A stretch of DNA of 64,000 bases from Terriglobia bacterium. Its GTDB lineage: Bacteria > Acidobacteriota > Terriglobia > Terriglobales > Acidobacteriaceae. The stretch covers positions 84,873-148,872 of the forward strand of contig JAVUPY010000059.1 in NCBI GenBank assembly GCA_032252755.1, given 5' to 3'. Numbering within the stretch: the first letter of the stretch is position 1; each line of letters starts with the position of its first letter. Positions 44,385 to 52,358 of this stretch are shown piece after piece. A program made the position numbers and the translations under genes. A model generated the notes under the pieces. The model did not search any database. It worked only from the letters and a program-made list of their open reading frames with translations, and was not told the origin of the DNA.

Positions 44385-45085
44385 AGGAAATGATTCTCCA
44401 CGAACTCAGCCAGATGTGGGACCAGTTGACAAGAGGATTTGCCCGCTTCGTGCCGCGATTCATCGTGATGCTCATTGTTATCGTCGCAGGTTTCGTCATT
44501 GCGTACCTCCTCAAGCTCATCCTGCGTGCGGTGTTGCGCATCCTCCGCTTTGAAAAACTTTCGGAAAACGCCGGGACCGCGAGCCTGTTGAGCAAGGCCG
44601 CCCTGCCTTCTTCCAGCGAGTTGTTGAGCGGATTCGTTTTCTGGATCGCATGGATTGGCTTCATTCTCCTCGGCATCAATGCGCTGGATATTCTCGGGCT
44701 TCAGGACGAGATCGGGCGCATTTTTCTTTATCTGCCGCGCGTGCTTGTGGCAATCCTGATCATATTCTTCGGGCTGGTCGCCGCGAGTTTCTTCTCAAGG
44801 GCGGCGCTGCTCGCCGCGGTGAACAGCGGTGCACCGTCGCCACGTCTGATCAGCGGCTCGATACGTCTCATTATCGTGGCACTCTCTGTCGCGATGGCCT
44901 TTGAGCAATTGGGACTCGCGGAGCAAACCATTATTGCCGCGTTCTGTATCCTCTTTGGCGCACTAATGTTTGGACTGGCTCTCGCCTTTGGTCTCGCAGG
45001 GCGAGATCTGGCGCACCGAGCGCTCGAGAGAATGTTCGCCGTCGACGGCGAACACGAAAATGAGAGGGAGCCCTCACCGCTATAA
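44381..45085 (+). CDS. Mechanosensitive-channel-like membrane protein
   Basis: 234 residues. Helices at about 18-40 (FVPRFIVMLIVIVAGFVIAYLL in pieces), 85-105 (SGFVFWIAWIGFILLGI), 118-145 (LPRVLVAILIIFFGLVAASFF) and 170-205, with a glycine/alanine-rich last helix FGALMFGLALAFGLAGRDLAHRAL that is like the pore helix of MscS-type proteins. The cytoplasmic vestibule of full MscS is missing; such short conserved-helix proteins are common. The ATG at 44381 overlaps the glycosyltransferase stop. With treS it suggests osmotic adaptation. Confidence 0.8.
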   Translation: MKEMILHELSQMWDQLTRGFARFVPRFIVMLIVIVAGFVIAYLLKLILRAVLRILRFEKLSENAGTASLLSKAALPSSSELLSGFVFWIAWIGFILLGINALDILGLQDEIGRIFLYLPRVLVAILIIFFGLVAASFFSRAALLAAVNSGAPSPRLISGSIRLIIVALSVAMAFEQLGLAEQTIIAAFCILFGALMFGLALAFGLAGRDLAHRALERMFAVDGEHENEREPSPL

Positions 45086-45316
45086 ATTTCGTCAGACCAG
45101 CCGGGGGGAAGTAAATGGCAGGAGCGACAGGACTCGAACCTGTGACCCTCTGTTTAGAAGGAATTGCCGTACGAAGAATCAATGACTTAGCGCGATTTGT
45201 GCGAGTTTGGAAAGAGCAGTATTTATGCAGCTTTCCGGGCAGGGATGGAGGCCGGATACAAACACTAACAACCTGCCACTGGGCACAATCTGTGCGCCAG
45301 ATAACCCCGCGTCGTC
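45086..45316. other. 231 bp left boundary of the island
   Basis: Contains the tRNA-Arg fragment (45116-45161) and beyond it AT-richer sequence with TGGGCACAA near 45281, but no supported gene. Confidence 0.6.
45116..45161 (-). pseudogene. 3' fragment of tRNA-Arg, probable att-site copy
   Basis: 46 bp reading, on the minus strand, CTTCTAA anticodon-loop, then the variable region, a T-arm ACAGG-TTCGAGT-CCTGT, and CGCTCCTGCCA. It matches the intact tRNA-Arg at 49435-49511 except for a few bases, and the match runs six bases beyond CCA (AGTAAA on the plus strand). The 5' part, from the anticodon stem on, is missing. Confidence 0.9.
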
Positions 45317-46891
45317 CTAATCGCCCGCACGTAAAACCGTCACTCTCTGAGTTTCGTAGTCCCGATAAATTGTCCGGGGTGTTTCCGTCGTTAACGAGTT
45401 CACCTTAGCGGAGAGGGCTTCCGCTGATTCAGTCTCACCAGTTAGAACCGATCTAATCAAATCCCGAATTAGGATGGTGCTTACTGGCCTATCGTAGTTG
45501 ATCTGGGTTTTCTGACCCGCCAACTTGACTAGGAATGGAACGCGATGATCCCTCTTCTGGTCGAAAACTCTTTCTTCCTCCGTCCAAAGTGCCCCCTTTG
45601 CCCAGGCCCTTACGCGCCACCAATGATCTGATGTGACAATGACAGTCGTGTCGCCCCATGTATCCCGCACTTCCATTTGTTTTCTAATCTCACCAAGCGC
45701 CATGTCTGCAAGCGCCAGGTTGTCCAAATAACTCCGCTTCCCTTCCGTCCGATACTGTCCAAGATCTCGGTCAAAAATGGCGGTCGGATGAGGAGCAGGG
45801 ATATGGATGATCAGCAGTCCGTCCTGGAATCTGCTTACCGCAGCGATTGCGGCATTCTCGATTTCCATGTACTCCCTCAGGTGATCTCGGCGGCACCTGC
45901 GATCTTCGGGGTCTGGAGTCCCCAGCGAACCAAGTATCGGAAATACCCTGCGGAGCACTGACGCCGTAGTACCGGCGAACGACTGGCGGACAAGGCTGCC
46001 AAAAAAGGCGGCGGATTTCACTTGAAAGCAATAATCAAGCTCACTTCCAAGAACATCGCAGTATGGGTGGTACCAACCAATCAAGGAAGTACGAAACCCC
46101 AGGTTCCTCGCATCCGACACAATACTGGGGGCCTTGCTCCATTGAATCCAGACGTGGCTGTCGCCCAACTGAAGTGACAGTTCGTGGTCGTTCAAGGGTT
46201 TTGTATTCTCAATAATCTTGCCCGTCAGAAGCGCGGGAATCGACAACTCAGTGAGATTCGCGGGCGGATAGGCACGTGAAGCCGCCCATGAATGCGCCTG
46301 TAGGGCATCAAATTCAGGAAGGTGAAGCGACTTGGGCCGATTGTCAAACGCAATATCTTCGTCGAGTTCATCGAAGACGATCCAGAGCACGCGCGACTTT
46401 CCGGAGTTGCGGACCACATCAGGTTTGATCTGAGACTGTGGTTTTGCGGATTGGCTGACAAACCAGGTTGCTTCAGCGAATGTGACCAGCACGAATAGAG
46501 AGGAGCACAGGAGAAGGCTCGCAGCGAATCGAGATAAAGGGATGCGTTTCCACAGGAGAGGCAAGACTGCCAAGCAAATACCCAAAGTGAGTTTACCGAG
46601 TGGTGGCAGTGCTGAGAATGCGCGGAAGACATACGGGAGAAGCCACAATGCCGCAAAACAGAAGAATCCAAACCTCGCAATGTTCAAAACTCTAGCGTTT
46701 TTGCTTCGTCTTACGACCAGCAAAAGGAGCCAACTGACGATAGTAAACAGCACCACGCAGCAGGCCACTAGCAGGATGTCCTTTGCGACGTTCTGTCGAT
46801 AATAGCCAGCCCCTGCCCACAGAACTCTATCCCAAGCATTCAAGAAGACCAGATTCGAGAATGACAAACACAACAGAAAATCCCTTTTCAT
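45317..46891 (-). CDS. Membrane sulfatase-fold protein (alkaline phosphatase superfamily)
   Basis: 524 residues. Four to five hydrophobic helices fill residues 1-145. The rest is an alkaline-phosphatase-superfamily domain with RVLWIVFDELDED (first metal Asp), PPANLTELSIPALLTGK (Thr/Ser nucleophile position), QDGLLIIHIPAPHP, and TVIVTSDHWWRVRA (metal-binding DH). It is like the 855-residue protein at 5.6 kb but shorter and with a different head. It is probably an envelope-modifying transferase. It is the third gene of the island operon, overlapping the second by four bases. Confidence 0.8.
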   Translation of the reverse strand: MKRDFLLCLSFSNLVFLNAWDRVLWAGAGYYRQNVAKDILLVACCVVLFTIVSWLLLLVVRRSKNARVLNIARFGFFCFAALWLLPYVFRAFSALPPLGKLTLGICLAVLPLLWKRIPLSRFAASLLLCSSLFVLVTFAEATWFVSQSAKPQSQIKPDVVRNSGKSRVLWIVFDELDEDIAFDNRPKSLHLPEFDALQAHSWAASRAYPPANLTELSIPALLTGKIIENTKPLNDHELSLQLGDSHVWIQWSKAPSIVSDARNLGFRTSLIGWYHPYCDVLGSELDYCFQVKSAAFFGSLVRQSFAGTTASVLRRVFPILGSLGTPDPEDRRCRRDHLREYMEIENAAIAAVSRFQDGLLIIHIPAPHPTAIFDRDLGQYRTEGKRSYLDNLALADMALGEIRKQMEVRDTWGDTTVIVTSDHWWRVRAWAKGALWTEEERVFDQKRDHRVPFLVKLAGQKTQINYDRPVSTILIRDLIRSVLTGETESAEALSAKVNSLTTETPRTIYRDYETQRVTVLRAGD

Positions 46892-48324
46892 TTTTTCTTT
46901 CTCAACAGGTATAAGCTGCGCGTCTGGCTCAGAGGAATACCATCGAGAATGGAGAACTGCTCCTGAAACGTACTCCGGAACAGTTGCTCGGTGACGTGTG
47001 CATATAGTGCATCTCTTCCTCTGACCAACTTCCTAAACATAGGATCACAAGGGGCAATGTATTCAATCAGAGCGAACTCGTTTGTAAGCTGCGCGACCAG
47101 CGCTGCGATGTTAATGAGAGGGATTCTCTCAGTCACGATCAAGTGATGAACAACGGCAAGCATTAGAACGAGATCGAAGCGCTCGGTGCCCCGAGCTAGA
47201 AACGACGAACACTCTGCGTTGTTCCAACCCACTGCCGGGGTAGGTCGCGAGATGTCCACAACGAGAGGTAATACATCGAGGGCTTCGCGTTTTGCCTTTG
47301 TGAACGCTCGCCCAACAACAACGGGATCGCTGTCAATTGCGACCACGGTAGCACCCTGCCGGGCTGCCAATCGGCTGAAAACCCCGGTATTACATCCGAC
47401 ATCCAGAACCATGCTGGGCCAAAATCGTTGGAGCACCGTGCTCACGAACGCTTGCTTTCGCTCCATTTCTTCTCGTGAATAGCTGTTTTGATTCTCGTAA
47501 TTAGTCCAATTACTGCCGGAGTCCTCCGGTGGCGAAACGGCCTTCAACTTCCTACGGAGGCTCGCGAAGAGTCCCCGAAGCATGAAGCGAGCACGGTGGG
47601 AATCTGGATTCGATCTTTTTCGGTACAGTCCATCACTGTTGAGTCGTGAAACCCGACCAAGCCAAGTGGGAAGAACGACGTTGAAGAGAATGGAAGGATC
47701 GAGCTTTCTTCCTGCGTCGCAAAACTTGTACAGGTCTTCAGGCTTCAGTCCGTCCCTTCTGGATAAGAAAGCCTGATCCAAGGGCAGACCGAACTTCCGA
47801 TAGGCGAGCAGGGGCAAGATGAAACTTGTCATAAACTGCGCGTAGGGCAGCCACACGGGGTCAGAAGGGTCACGAGCTTCAACTGAGAGCACATCGACCA
47901 ATACCGGCTTCGTTCCGCGGAAAAGTATGTTGTATGGCGTGGCGTCTTTGAGCCCCCTACCCTCATCGAGAAGCTGATCGCAAAGGGCGAGTGTCAGCAA
48001 ACCTGCTTCGTACAGCATCTCTGGCGACCACTCGTACGGGAAACTCTGGAACGGGATGCGTTCGTGCTCCAGAACTGCGCAATTGGTTGGGTCTGATTCC
48101 GCCAGAATCTCATCGACTGCGGCGGGGAAGGTCGGGATGGCCCGCCAAGTTCGGATGATCGATCCATCAGTTATGGACCGAATTGCGGCAGGCGAATTAA
48201 AGAATGCATCGAGATTCGGCAATCCGCCGGGTCGAACAATCCTAAAAACTCGGCCGTCAGTCTGAACAACGCTTCCGGACGGATCGCGAAAGGATGCCAA
48301 ACCCGCAGGAACATCCGAGATCAT
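46888..48324 (-). CDS. Kinase-like plus SAM-methyltransferase fusion
   Basis: 478 residues. The N-terminal half (about 1-270) has a protein-kinase-like pattern: RGLKDATPYNILFRGTKPVLVDVLSVEA, whose KDATPYNI is like an HxDxxxxN catalytic loop and VDV like a DFG. The C-terminal half is a class I methyltransferase: VLDVGCNTGVFSRLAA (motif I, SAM loop), VVAIDSDPVVVGRA (motif post I), RFDLVLMLAVVHHLI. A fusion of this kind suggests modification of a phosphorylated or carried glycan intermediate. Both ends overlap neighbours by four bases. Confidence 0.8.
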   Translation of the reverse strand: MISDVPAGLASFRDPSGSVVQTDGRVFRIVRPGGLPNLDAFFNSPAAIRSITDGSIIRTWRAIPTFPAAVDEILAESDPTNCAVLEHERIPFQSFPYEWSPEMLYEAGLLTLALCDQLLDEGRGLKDATPYNILFRGTKPVLVDVLSVEARDPSDPVWLPYAQFMTSFILPLLAYRKFGLPLDQAFLSRRDGLKPEDLYKFCDAGRKLDPSILFNVVLPTWLGRVSRLNSDGLYRKRSNPDSHRARFMLRGLFASLRRKLKAVSPPEDSGSNWTNYENQNSYSREEMERKQAFVSTVLQRFWPSMVLDVGCNTGVFSRLAARQGATVVAIDSDPVVVGRAFTKAKREALDVLPLVVDISRPTPAVGWNNAECSSFLARGTERFDLVLMLAVVHHLIVTERIPLINIAALVAQLTNEFALIEYIAPCDPMFRKLVRGRDALYAHVTEQLFRSTFQEQFSILDGIPLSQTRSLYLLRKKK

Positions 48325-48485
48325 GCCTGCTTATCCCTCTGAAACCAGCGCAGAAACGCCGCAAGCCGCTTCCGGAAGAAGAAACCGCCTCCCACAATCG
48401 CGGATGAAATCAACTGGAGAATCAGGAATCCTGAACCCGGATCTGTATAAAAAGCAGCAACAACAAGTGAAACGTTGTATCCCAT
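48321..48485 (-). CDS. Small DPGSG membrane protein
   Basis: 54 residues, ATG at 48485 with GGAAGG eight bases upstream. The sequence MGYNVSLVVAAFYTDPGSG, then a hydrophobic helix FLILQLISSAIVGGGFFF and a basic RKRLAAFLRWFQRDK end. DPGSG-containing tiny membrane proteins of this type accompany surface-polymer phosphotransferase genes in other bacteria (inference from recollection). It is the first gene of the island operon and overlaps the fusion gene by four bases. It could be an assembly or activity partner. Confidence 0.75.
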   Translation of the reverse strand: MGYNVSLVVAAFYTDPGSGFLILQLISSAIVGGGFFFRKRLAAFLRWFQRDKQA

Positions 48486-49434
48486 AGACAACCTTCCTGC
48501 CCTCAATGAGCTGGCTTGTCCGGAAACGGCAATCCACGGAGAAAAAACTCTCCGGGTGTGTACTTTCACACGGCCTAGCGTTCTATTTTTCGATCAGGAG
48601 CCTAAGTCGGCTCATCTCGCGTTCGGGGGAGCGAGGCTCTAGCGGCGCAACCCTGTGCACGGCAAAGAGTTCATTCACGTTACTCCTGCCAAGCGGCGAC
48701 ATAATGTGACGAAAATCACGGGTCACTGTAATAGGTGGGGGTGGAGAACGGGTTTTCAGCGAATGGATACGACAGCGGGATGAAGTTCCCAACACGTCGC
48801 TACAGATTTCGAACCTCGATAATGTGGCTTGTCAAAGAATGCTAGTCCCAGCGCACCGTGCCCTAATCAGATTTTCATTTCCCCAAAATCGAAGTTTCCA
48901 AACAGACGTTTGGTAGATTTGATTTCCCTTGATTTTCGCTTGGACAAAGCCTCGCGCGCGCGCGTATTGCTCTCAAAACTGGGAATTTATCAGTGATTTG
49001 CCCCAGAAGACGTTTTGAAAAACGCTCGATTTCGGGCGAAATCAACTTGCGTTTTTCCCTTGTTATCTGGCCTGTTCTCAGGGATCGATCCTCGCTGTTA
49101 TTCTCGCTGTTAGCAGCGAGTGGGGTTAGGTGATGTCTGGCAAAGGCGGAACTCGACCTCGCGCGCGCGTATTGCTGACGAAATTCAGGCATGATCTCGG
49201 ATGTTGGAGAAGCCTTGACTACGTAGAAGCCTCGCCCGCGACAGTGGCGACGGTGGTTGTTGCCTCCGGGTTTGAGGATCGACTGCGAAAAGATGCGCCT
49301 CTATTCGGCGACCGAGTCCGCACTCCGGAGTCGCTAAGATTGCTGAGTGGGCACAAAACTGGGCACACTACCCAAGTGAAGGAATAGACGCGATTCAGCC
49401 ATTCCGCCTAAGTAGTTGAACAAGAAAGAGTAAA
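48486..49434. other. 949 bp interval right of the cassette
   Basis: No convincing gene. It holds the presumed promoter region of the cassette, a direct repeat of CCTCGCGCGCGCG...TATTGCT near 48950 and 49157, a composite hairpin at 49017-49057 and a VGTKLGTLPK-like segment at 49347-49379 ahead of a stop, which might be an integrase relic. Confidence 0.5.
49017..49057. other. Composite hairpin
   Basis: GAAAAACGC (49017-49025) pairs with GCGTTTTTC (49049-49057), enclosing a second hairpin GATTTC-GGGC-GAAATC (49028-49043). Plus-strand T-run of five, and an A-run on the other side, so it may be bidirectional. Confidence 0.7.
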
Positions 49435-49511
49435 TGGCAGGAGCGGCAGGACTCGAACCTGCGACCCTCTGCTTAGAAGGCAGATGCTCTATCCACCTGA
49501 GCTACGCTCCC
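49435..49511 (-). tRNA. tRNA-Arg (anticodon UCU)
   Basis: 77 nt. Acceptor GGGAGCG/CGCTCCT-type pairing, D-arm GCTCAGGTGGATAGAGC, anticodon stem TCTGC/GCAGA with loop CTTCTAA giving TCT, T-arm GCAGG-TTCGAGT-CCTGC, CCA encoded. It is the intact right-hand copy of the 45116-45161 direct repeat. Confidence 0.97.
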
Positions 49512-49566
49512 GCACTTGGAGGGCACCACTATTTTACCGGAGTTTTCGCCCGGCACTGTTGGCTTT

Positions 49567-50169
49567 TCAAAGGGCTTTGCGGCGAACCTCGGCCGACAAC
49601 TGCAGAAGCACGTTTTGCAGCAGATCCAGCGCAATGGCCCAGCGTTGGCGCGCATCGGTAACATCGCTGCCGTAACCTGAGACATAGATCGTCATGTAGT
49701 AGCCGGTTCGCTCCTCGCTGTCGTCCGGACGGTAGTAGCAGCGGCGGATGATCACTTCTATTGCCGCCGTGATTGGCGGCACGCGGGAAAGGAGTTCGAC
49801 CACCCGTTGCGCAAAGCGTTCATGCCGCTCAAAGTTGAATCGCGCATCTTCGGTAGTTTCAGAGTCGCTGGCAAAAAGATGATCGACGTAGCATGCGAGC
49901 TTAGTGTTTGCGTCGTAGATGGCCTCAGCTTCGCCTAACTCCTCGTCCGTCCAGACGTCGCATTTGGCGGTGAGCAGTGCTGATGCCGGCGAATTCACAG
50001 CCGCGAGATATCGCCCCAGTTCCTGATATTCACTCGCTTCCGAGATATAGAGAAGGAGATCGGGCTGGTTCTTCAGGTTGTAGTAGCGCAGGTTGTGCTC
50101 GGGAGCCGACCACGGAAAATCGAGTACATCGTCGTTCGCTCCGAGTTCGACGCTGTAATCGGCATCCAT
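49567..50169 (-). CDS. Protein of unknown function
   Basis: 200 residues from the ATG at 50169 (MDADYSVELGANDDVLDF). The frame runs 36 codons further upstream into the hydrolase gene, but with no ATG/GTG/TTG that suits a start. PEHNLRYYNLKNQPDLLLYISEAS, YLAAVNSPASALLTAKCDVW, CYVDHLF, RFNFERHERFAQRVVELLS, RCYYRPDDSEERTGYYMTIYV. No membrane segments or signal peptide. I do not recognise a family. It is 43 bp downstream of the YheT-type hydrolase, probably in the same transcript. Confidence 0.75.
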   Translation of the reverse strand: MDADYSVELGANDDVLDFPWSAPEHNLRYYNLKNQPDLLLYISEASEYQELGRYLAAVNSPASALLTAKCDVWTDEELGEAEAIYDANTKLACYVDHLFASDSETTEDARFNFERHERFAQRVVELLSRVPPITAAIEVIIRRCYYRPDDSEERTGYYMTIYVSGYGSDVTDARQRWAIALDLLQNVLLQLSAEVRRKAL

Positions 50170-50212
50170 GAGAGTGAACCGATGATGCCATTCGCCGACC
50201 AGGAAGTCGAGG

Positions 50213-51211
50213 TCAGCGCGACGGCAGTTGTTTGGCGCAGAAGTCGACGATCTGCCGTTCCGCCCAGCGGCCGTCATAACCGTCAGCCGCGGCGAGAAAC
50301 GCGCAGTGTCCGCCGTGCGCAGATTCGACGTAAGTTATGTTGGGATTCGAGCGAAGCTTGGCCGCGGTCCCGTCACTGATAACTACAAATGGATCGTCAA
50401 CTGCGTGAATCACGAGGGTCGGGGTGGCGATCTTGTCCAGGACTCGCGACGAGCTGGCCTTCGTGTAGTAATCCTCTGCGCCCAGAAAACCCATGTACTT
50501 CGCGGTGATTCGTTCATCGAAGTCGCGAATGCTGCGAACGCCTTTCAGCAGGGCCGGATCGAATCGGCCGGGAAACATCTCCGCTTTCCGTCGGAACCGT
50601 TTGAACAGACCTGCGAGGAACCACCATTCGTAGATCCGGTTCTGCCCTCGATGCAGCGCGTCCGCCGAGAGGGCAAGATCACATGCGGGTGAGACGGCAC
50701 AAGCGGCGACCATTTGAGACGGCGCTTCTCTTCCCCACTCGCCGACGCATTTCAGCACCTGGTTCCCACCCATGGAAAAGCCGGCGAGTGCGATGTGCGG
50801 CAATCCGTCCTGTTTCAGAAGCGCGTCGATCACGGCGCGAATATCGCCGGAGAGGCCGGAGTGATAAAGCGTCGGCGTCAGGCCTTCGGTTCCACCACAA
50901 TTGCGAATGTTCATCCGGATGACGTTCCACCCGCGCTCCCAAGCCTTGCTTCCGGTGCCGACCACGTACTGGGAATCGCTGGACCCTTCCAGGCCATGCA
51001 CGATCATCAAAGTGAGGGTTCGTGAGCGACCCCGCTGCCAGTGACAATCGCAGAGTACTTGAACTTCAGGCTCAACATGGAACAGCCGCTCTTCGGGTTC
51101 AGGAAGATGATTCTTGCGCTTCAGAAAGTTGCCCGCGAGCGTCTGCAGGTGGCCGCCGCCCAGGCCGCGGCGTGGCACAAACGGGTGAGATTCTGGGCTT
51201 GCCGGGCGCAT
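50213..51211 (-). CDS. Alpha/beta hydrolase of the YheT type
   Basis: 332 residues. GLGGGHLQTLAGNF at the N-terminus is typical of YheT-family hydrolases. LTLMIVHGLEGSSDSQYV (oxyanion HG), the nucleophile elbow HIALAGFSMGGNQVLK (Ser), an Asp in HAVDDPFVV and a His in SAHGGHCAFL complete a Ser-Asp-His triad. The substrate is unknown; E. coli YheT is an uncharacterised esterase-like protein. Confidence 0.9.
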   Translation of the reverse strand: MRPASPESHPFVPRRGLGGGHLQTLAGNFLKRKNHLPEPEERLFHVEPEVQVLCDCHWQRGRSRTLTLMIVHGLEGSSDSQYVVGTGSKAWERGWNVIRMNIRNCGGTEGLTPTLYHSGLSGDIRAVIDALLKQDGLPHIALAGFSMGGNQVLKCVGEWGREAPSQMVAACAVSPACDLALSADALHRGQNRIYEWWFLAGLFKRFRRKAEMFPGRFDPALLKGVRSIRDFDERITAKYMGFLGAEDYYTKASSSRVLDKIATPTLVIHAVDDPFVVISDGTAAKLRSNPNITYVESAHGGHCAFLAAADGYDGRWAERQIVDFCAKQLPSR

Positions 51212-51283
51212 CTATAATCAATGTAACAGCTATTGCTGCGATTGCATTTATTCTAGCGGCGACGAGTGCCGCCGAAAACCAGT

Positions 51284-51490
51284 ATGCCGATTTTTGAATA
51301 CAAATGTGAGAATTGCGGTAAGCGCTTCGAGGCGATCGTGATCGGCTCGCGTAAACCGGAGTGCCCTTCCTGCCACAGCAAAAAGCTCGAACAGCAGCTC
51401 TCCTCGTTCGCGGTTAGAGCCGGAAGCAGTTCGAGTGCGACGCCCTGCGGCGCGCCCGCCGGGTCCTGCGGCAGTTCCGGAGGAACTTGA
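51284..51490 (+). CDS. FmdB-type zinc-ribbon protein
   Basis: 68 residues beginning MPIFEYKCENCGKRFEAIV. Four Cys in CENC and CPSC spaced by about 20 form a zinc ribbon. Ser/Gly-rich tail with CGAPAGSCGSSGGT. Such FmdB putative regulators are small, widespread and of unclear role. The ATG at 51284 begins the family's normal N-terminus; the frame starts 18 bp earlier. Confidence 0.85.
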   Translation: MPIFEYKCENCGKRFEAIVIGSRKPECPSCHSKKLEQQLSSFAVRAGSSSSATPCGAPAGSCGSSGGT

Positions 51491-51525
51491 GGTTTCAACT
51501 AGACGGGCCGTGAGCCCGTTACAGC

Positions 51526-51552
51526 AAAACGCGCCTTTGCGGGCGCGTTTTT
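51526..51552. terminator. Bidirectional terminator
   Basis: AAAACGCGCC, loop TTTGC, GGGCGCGTTTT. A-run before and T-run after, so it can serve fmdB on the plus strand and pxpA on the minus strand, which converge here. Confidence 0.9.
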
Positions 51553-51584
51553 AATTGCTTGCGTCTATTTCTGTGGCGTGAGAT

Positions 51585-52358
51585 TCACCCGTTGGCTTTC
51601 AGGGCGGAAAGCGGCGCGATTCGAACTCCTGCAATCTCCAGCGCTTGTCGAACTCGTCCTGCGATCGCTGCGGCGTTCGGGGTATCGGAATGGAAGCAGA
51701 GAGTATCCGCACGGATAGTCAATGCGCTGCCATCCGACGCGACGACGCGCTGCTTGAGTACGATGCCCAGCGCCTGCTCCACCGCACGACCTTCGTCGAG
51801 AAGGGCTCCCGGAAGCGAACGGCTATGCAAAGCTCCATTGGGCTCGTAGGCTCGGTCGGCGAAGGCCTCGGTCGCTGCCAGAAGGCCGACCTCGCGATAG
51901 AAGTCCGCGGCGGGAGAGCCGTACTGCGCGACAATTATCGCGGATGGAGTGATTTTCTGGACGGCTCGCGCAATTGCCTGCGCAACCACCGGATCCGCGC
52001 TCGCGGAATGATAGAGCGCACCATGCGGTTTCACGTGCGCCACCGGCGACCCGAACCGCGCGGCAATTTCCGCGATCAGACTGATTTGCTCCTCGAGCGA
52101 GCGTTGTAGTTCGGCGGCCTCGATCGTCATTGCGACCCGCCCAAAATTGGCACGATCAGGAAAGCTCGGGTGCGCTCCGACCGCCACCCTGTACGTCCGG
52201 GCAAGCTCTACCGTCCGCGCGACGCTTTTCACGTCTCCTGCGTGGCCGCCGCAGGCAATATTCGCGGAAGTAATGAACCGCATCAGTTCAGCATCAACTT
52301 CATACGCGGCCGGAGACTCACCGAGATCCGCGTTCAGGTCGATCCTGACTTCCGTCAT
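51585..52358 (-). CDS. pxpA: 5-oxoprolinase subunit PxpA
   Basis: LamB/YcsF family. 257 residues beginning MTEVRIDLNADLGESPAAYE, with SANIACGGHAGD, VGAHPSFPDR, HVKPHGALYH and ADRAYEPNGALHSRS. It opens 5-oxoproline (pyroglutamate) with ATP to glutamate, together with PxpB and PxpC. The ATG at 52358 overlaps the stop of the MFS gene by four bases. It is the last gene of a pxpB-pxpC-MFS-pxpA operon. Confidence 0.95.
   Translation of the reverse strand: MTEVRIDLNADLGESPAAYEVDAELMRFITSANIACGGHAGDVKSVARTVELARTYRVAVGAHPSFPDRANFGRVAMTIEAAELQRSLEEQISLIAEIAARFGSPVAHVKPHGALYHSASADPVVAQAIARAVQKITPSAIIVAQYGSPAADFYREVGLLAATEAFADRAYEPNGALHSRSLPGALLDEGRAVEQALGIVLKQRVVASDGSALTIRADTLCFHSDTPNAAAIAGRVRQALEIAGVRIAPLSALKANG

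Noticed and set aside
49130..49387. 85-codon plus-strand frame before tRNA-Arg, considered as integrase
   Set aside because: No integrase catalytic Arg-His-Arg-Tyr motifs; only a short LGTKLGTLPK-like tail in another frame.
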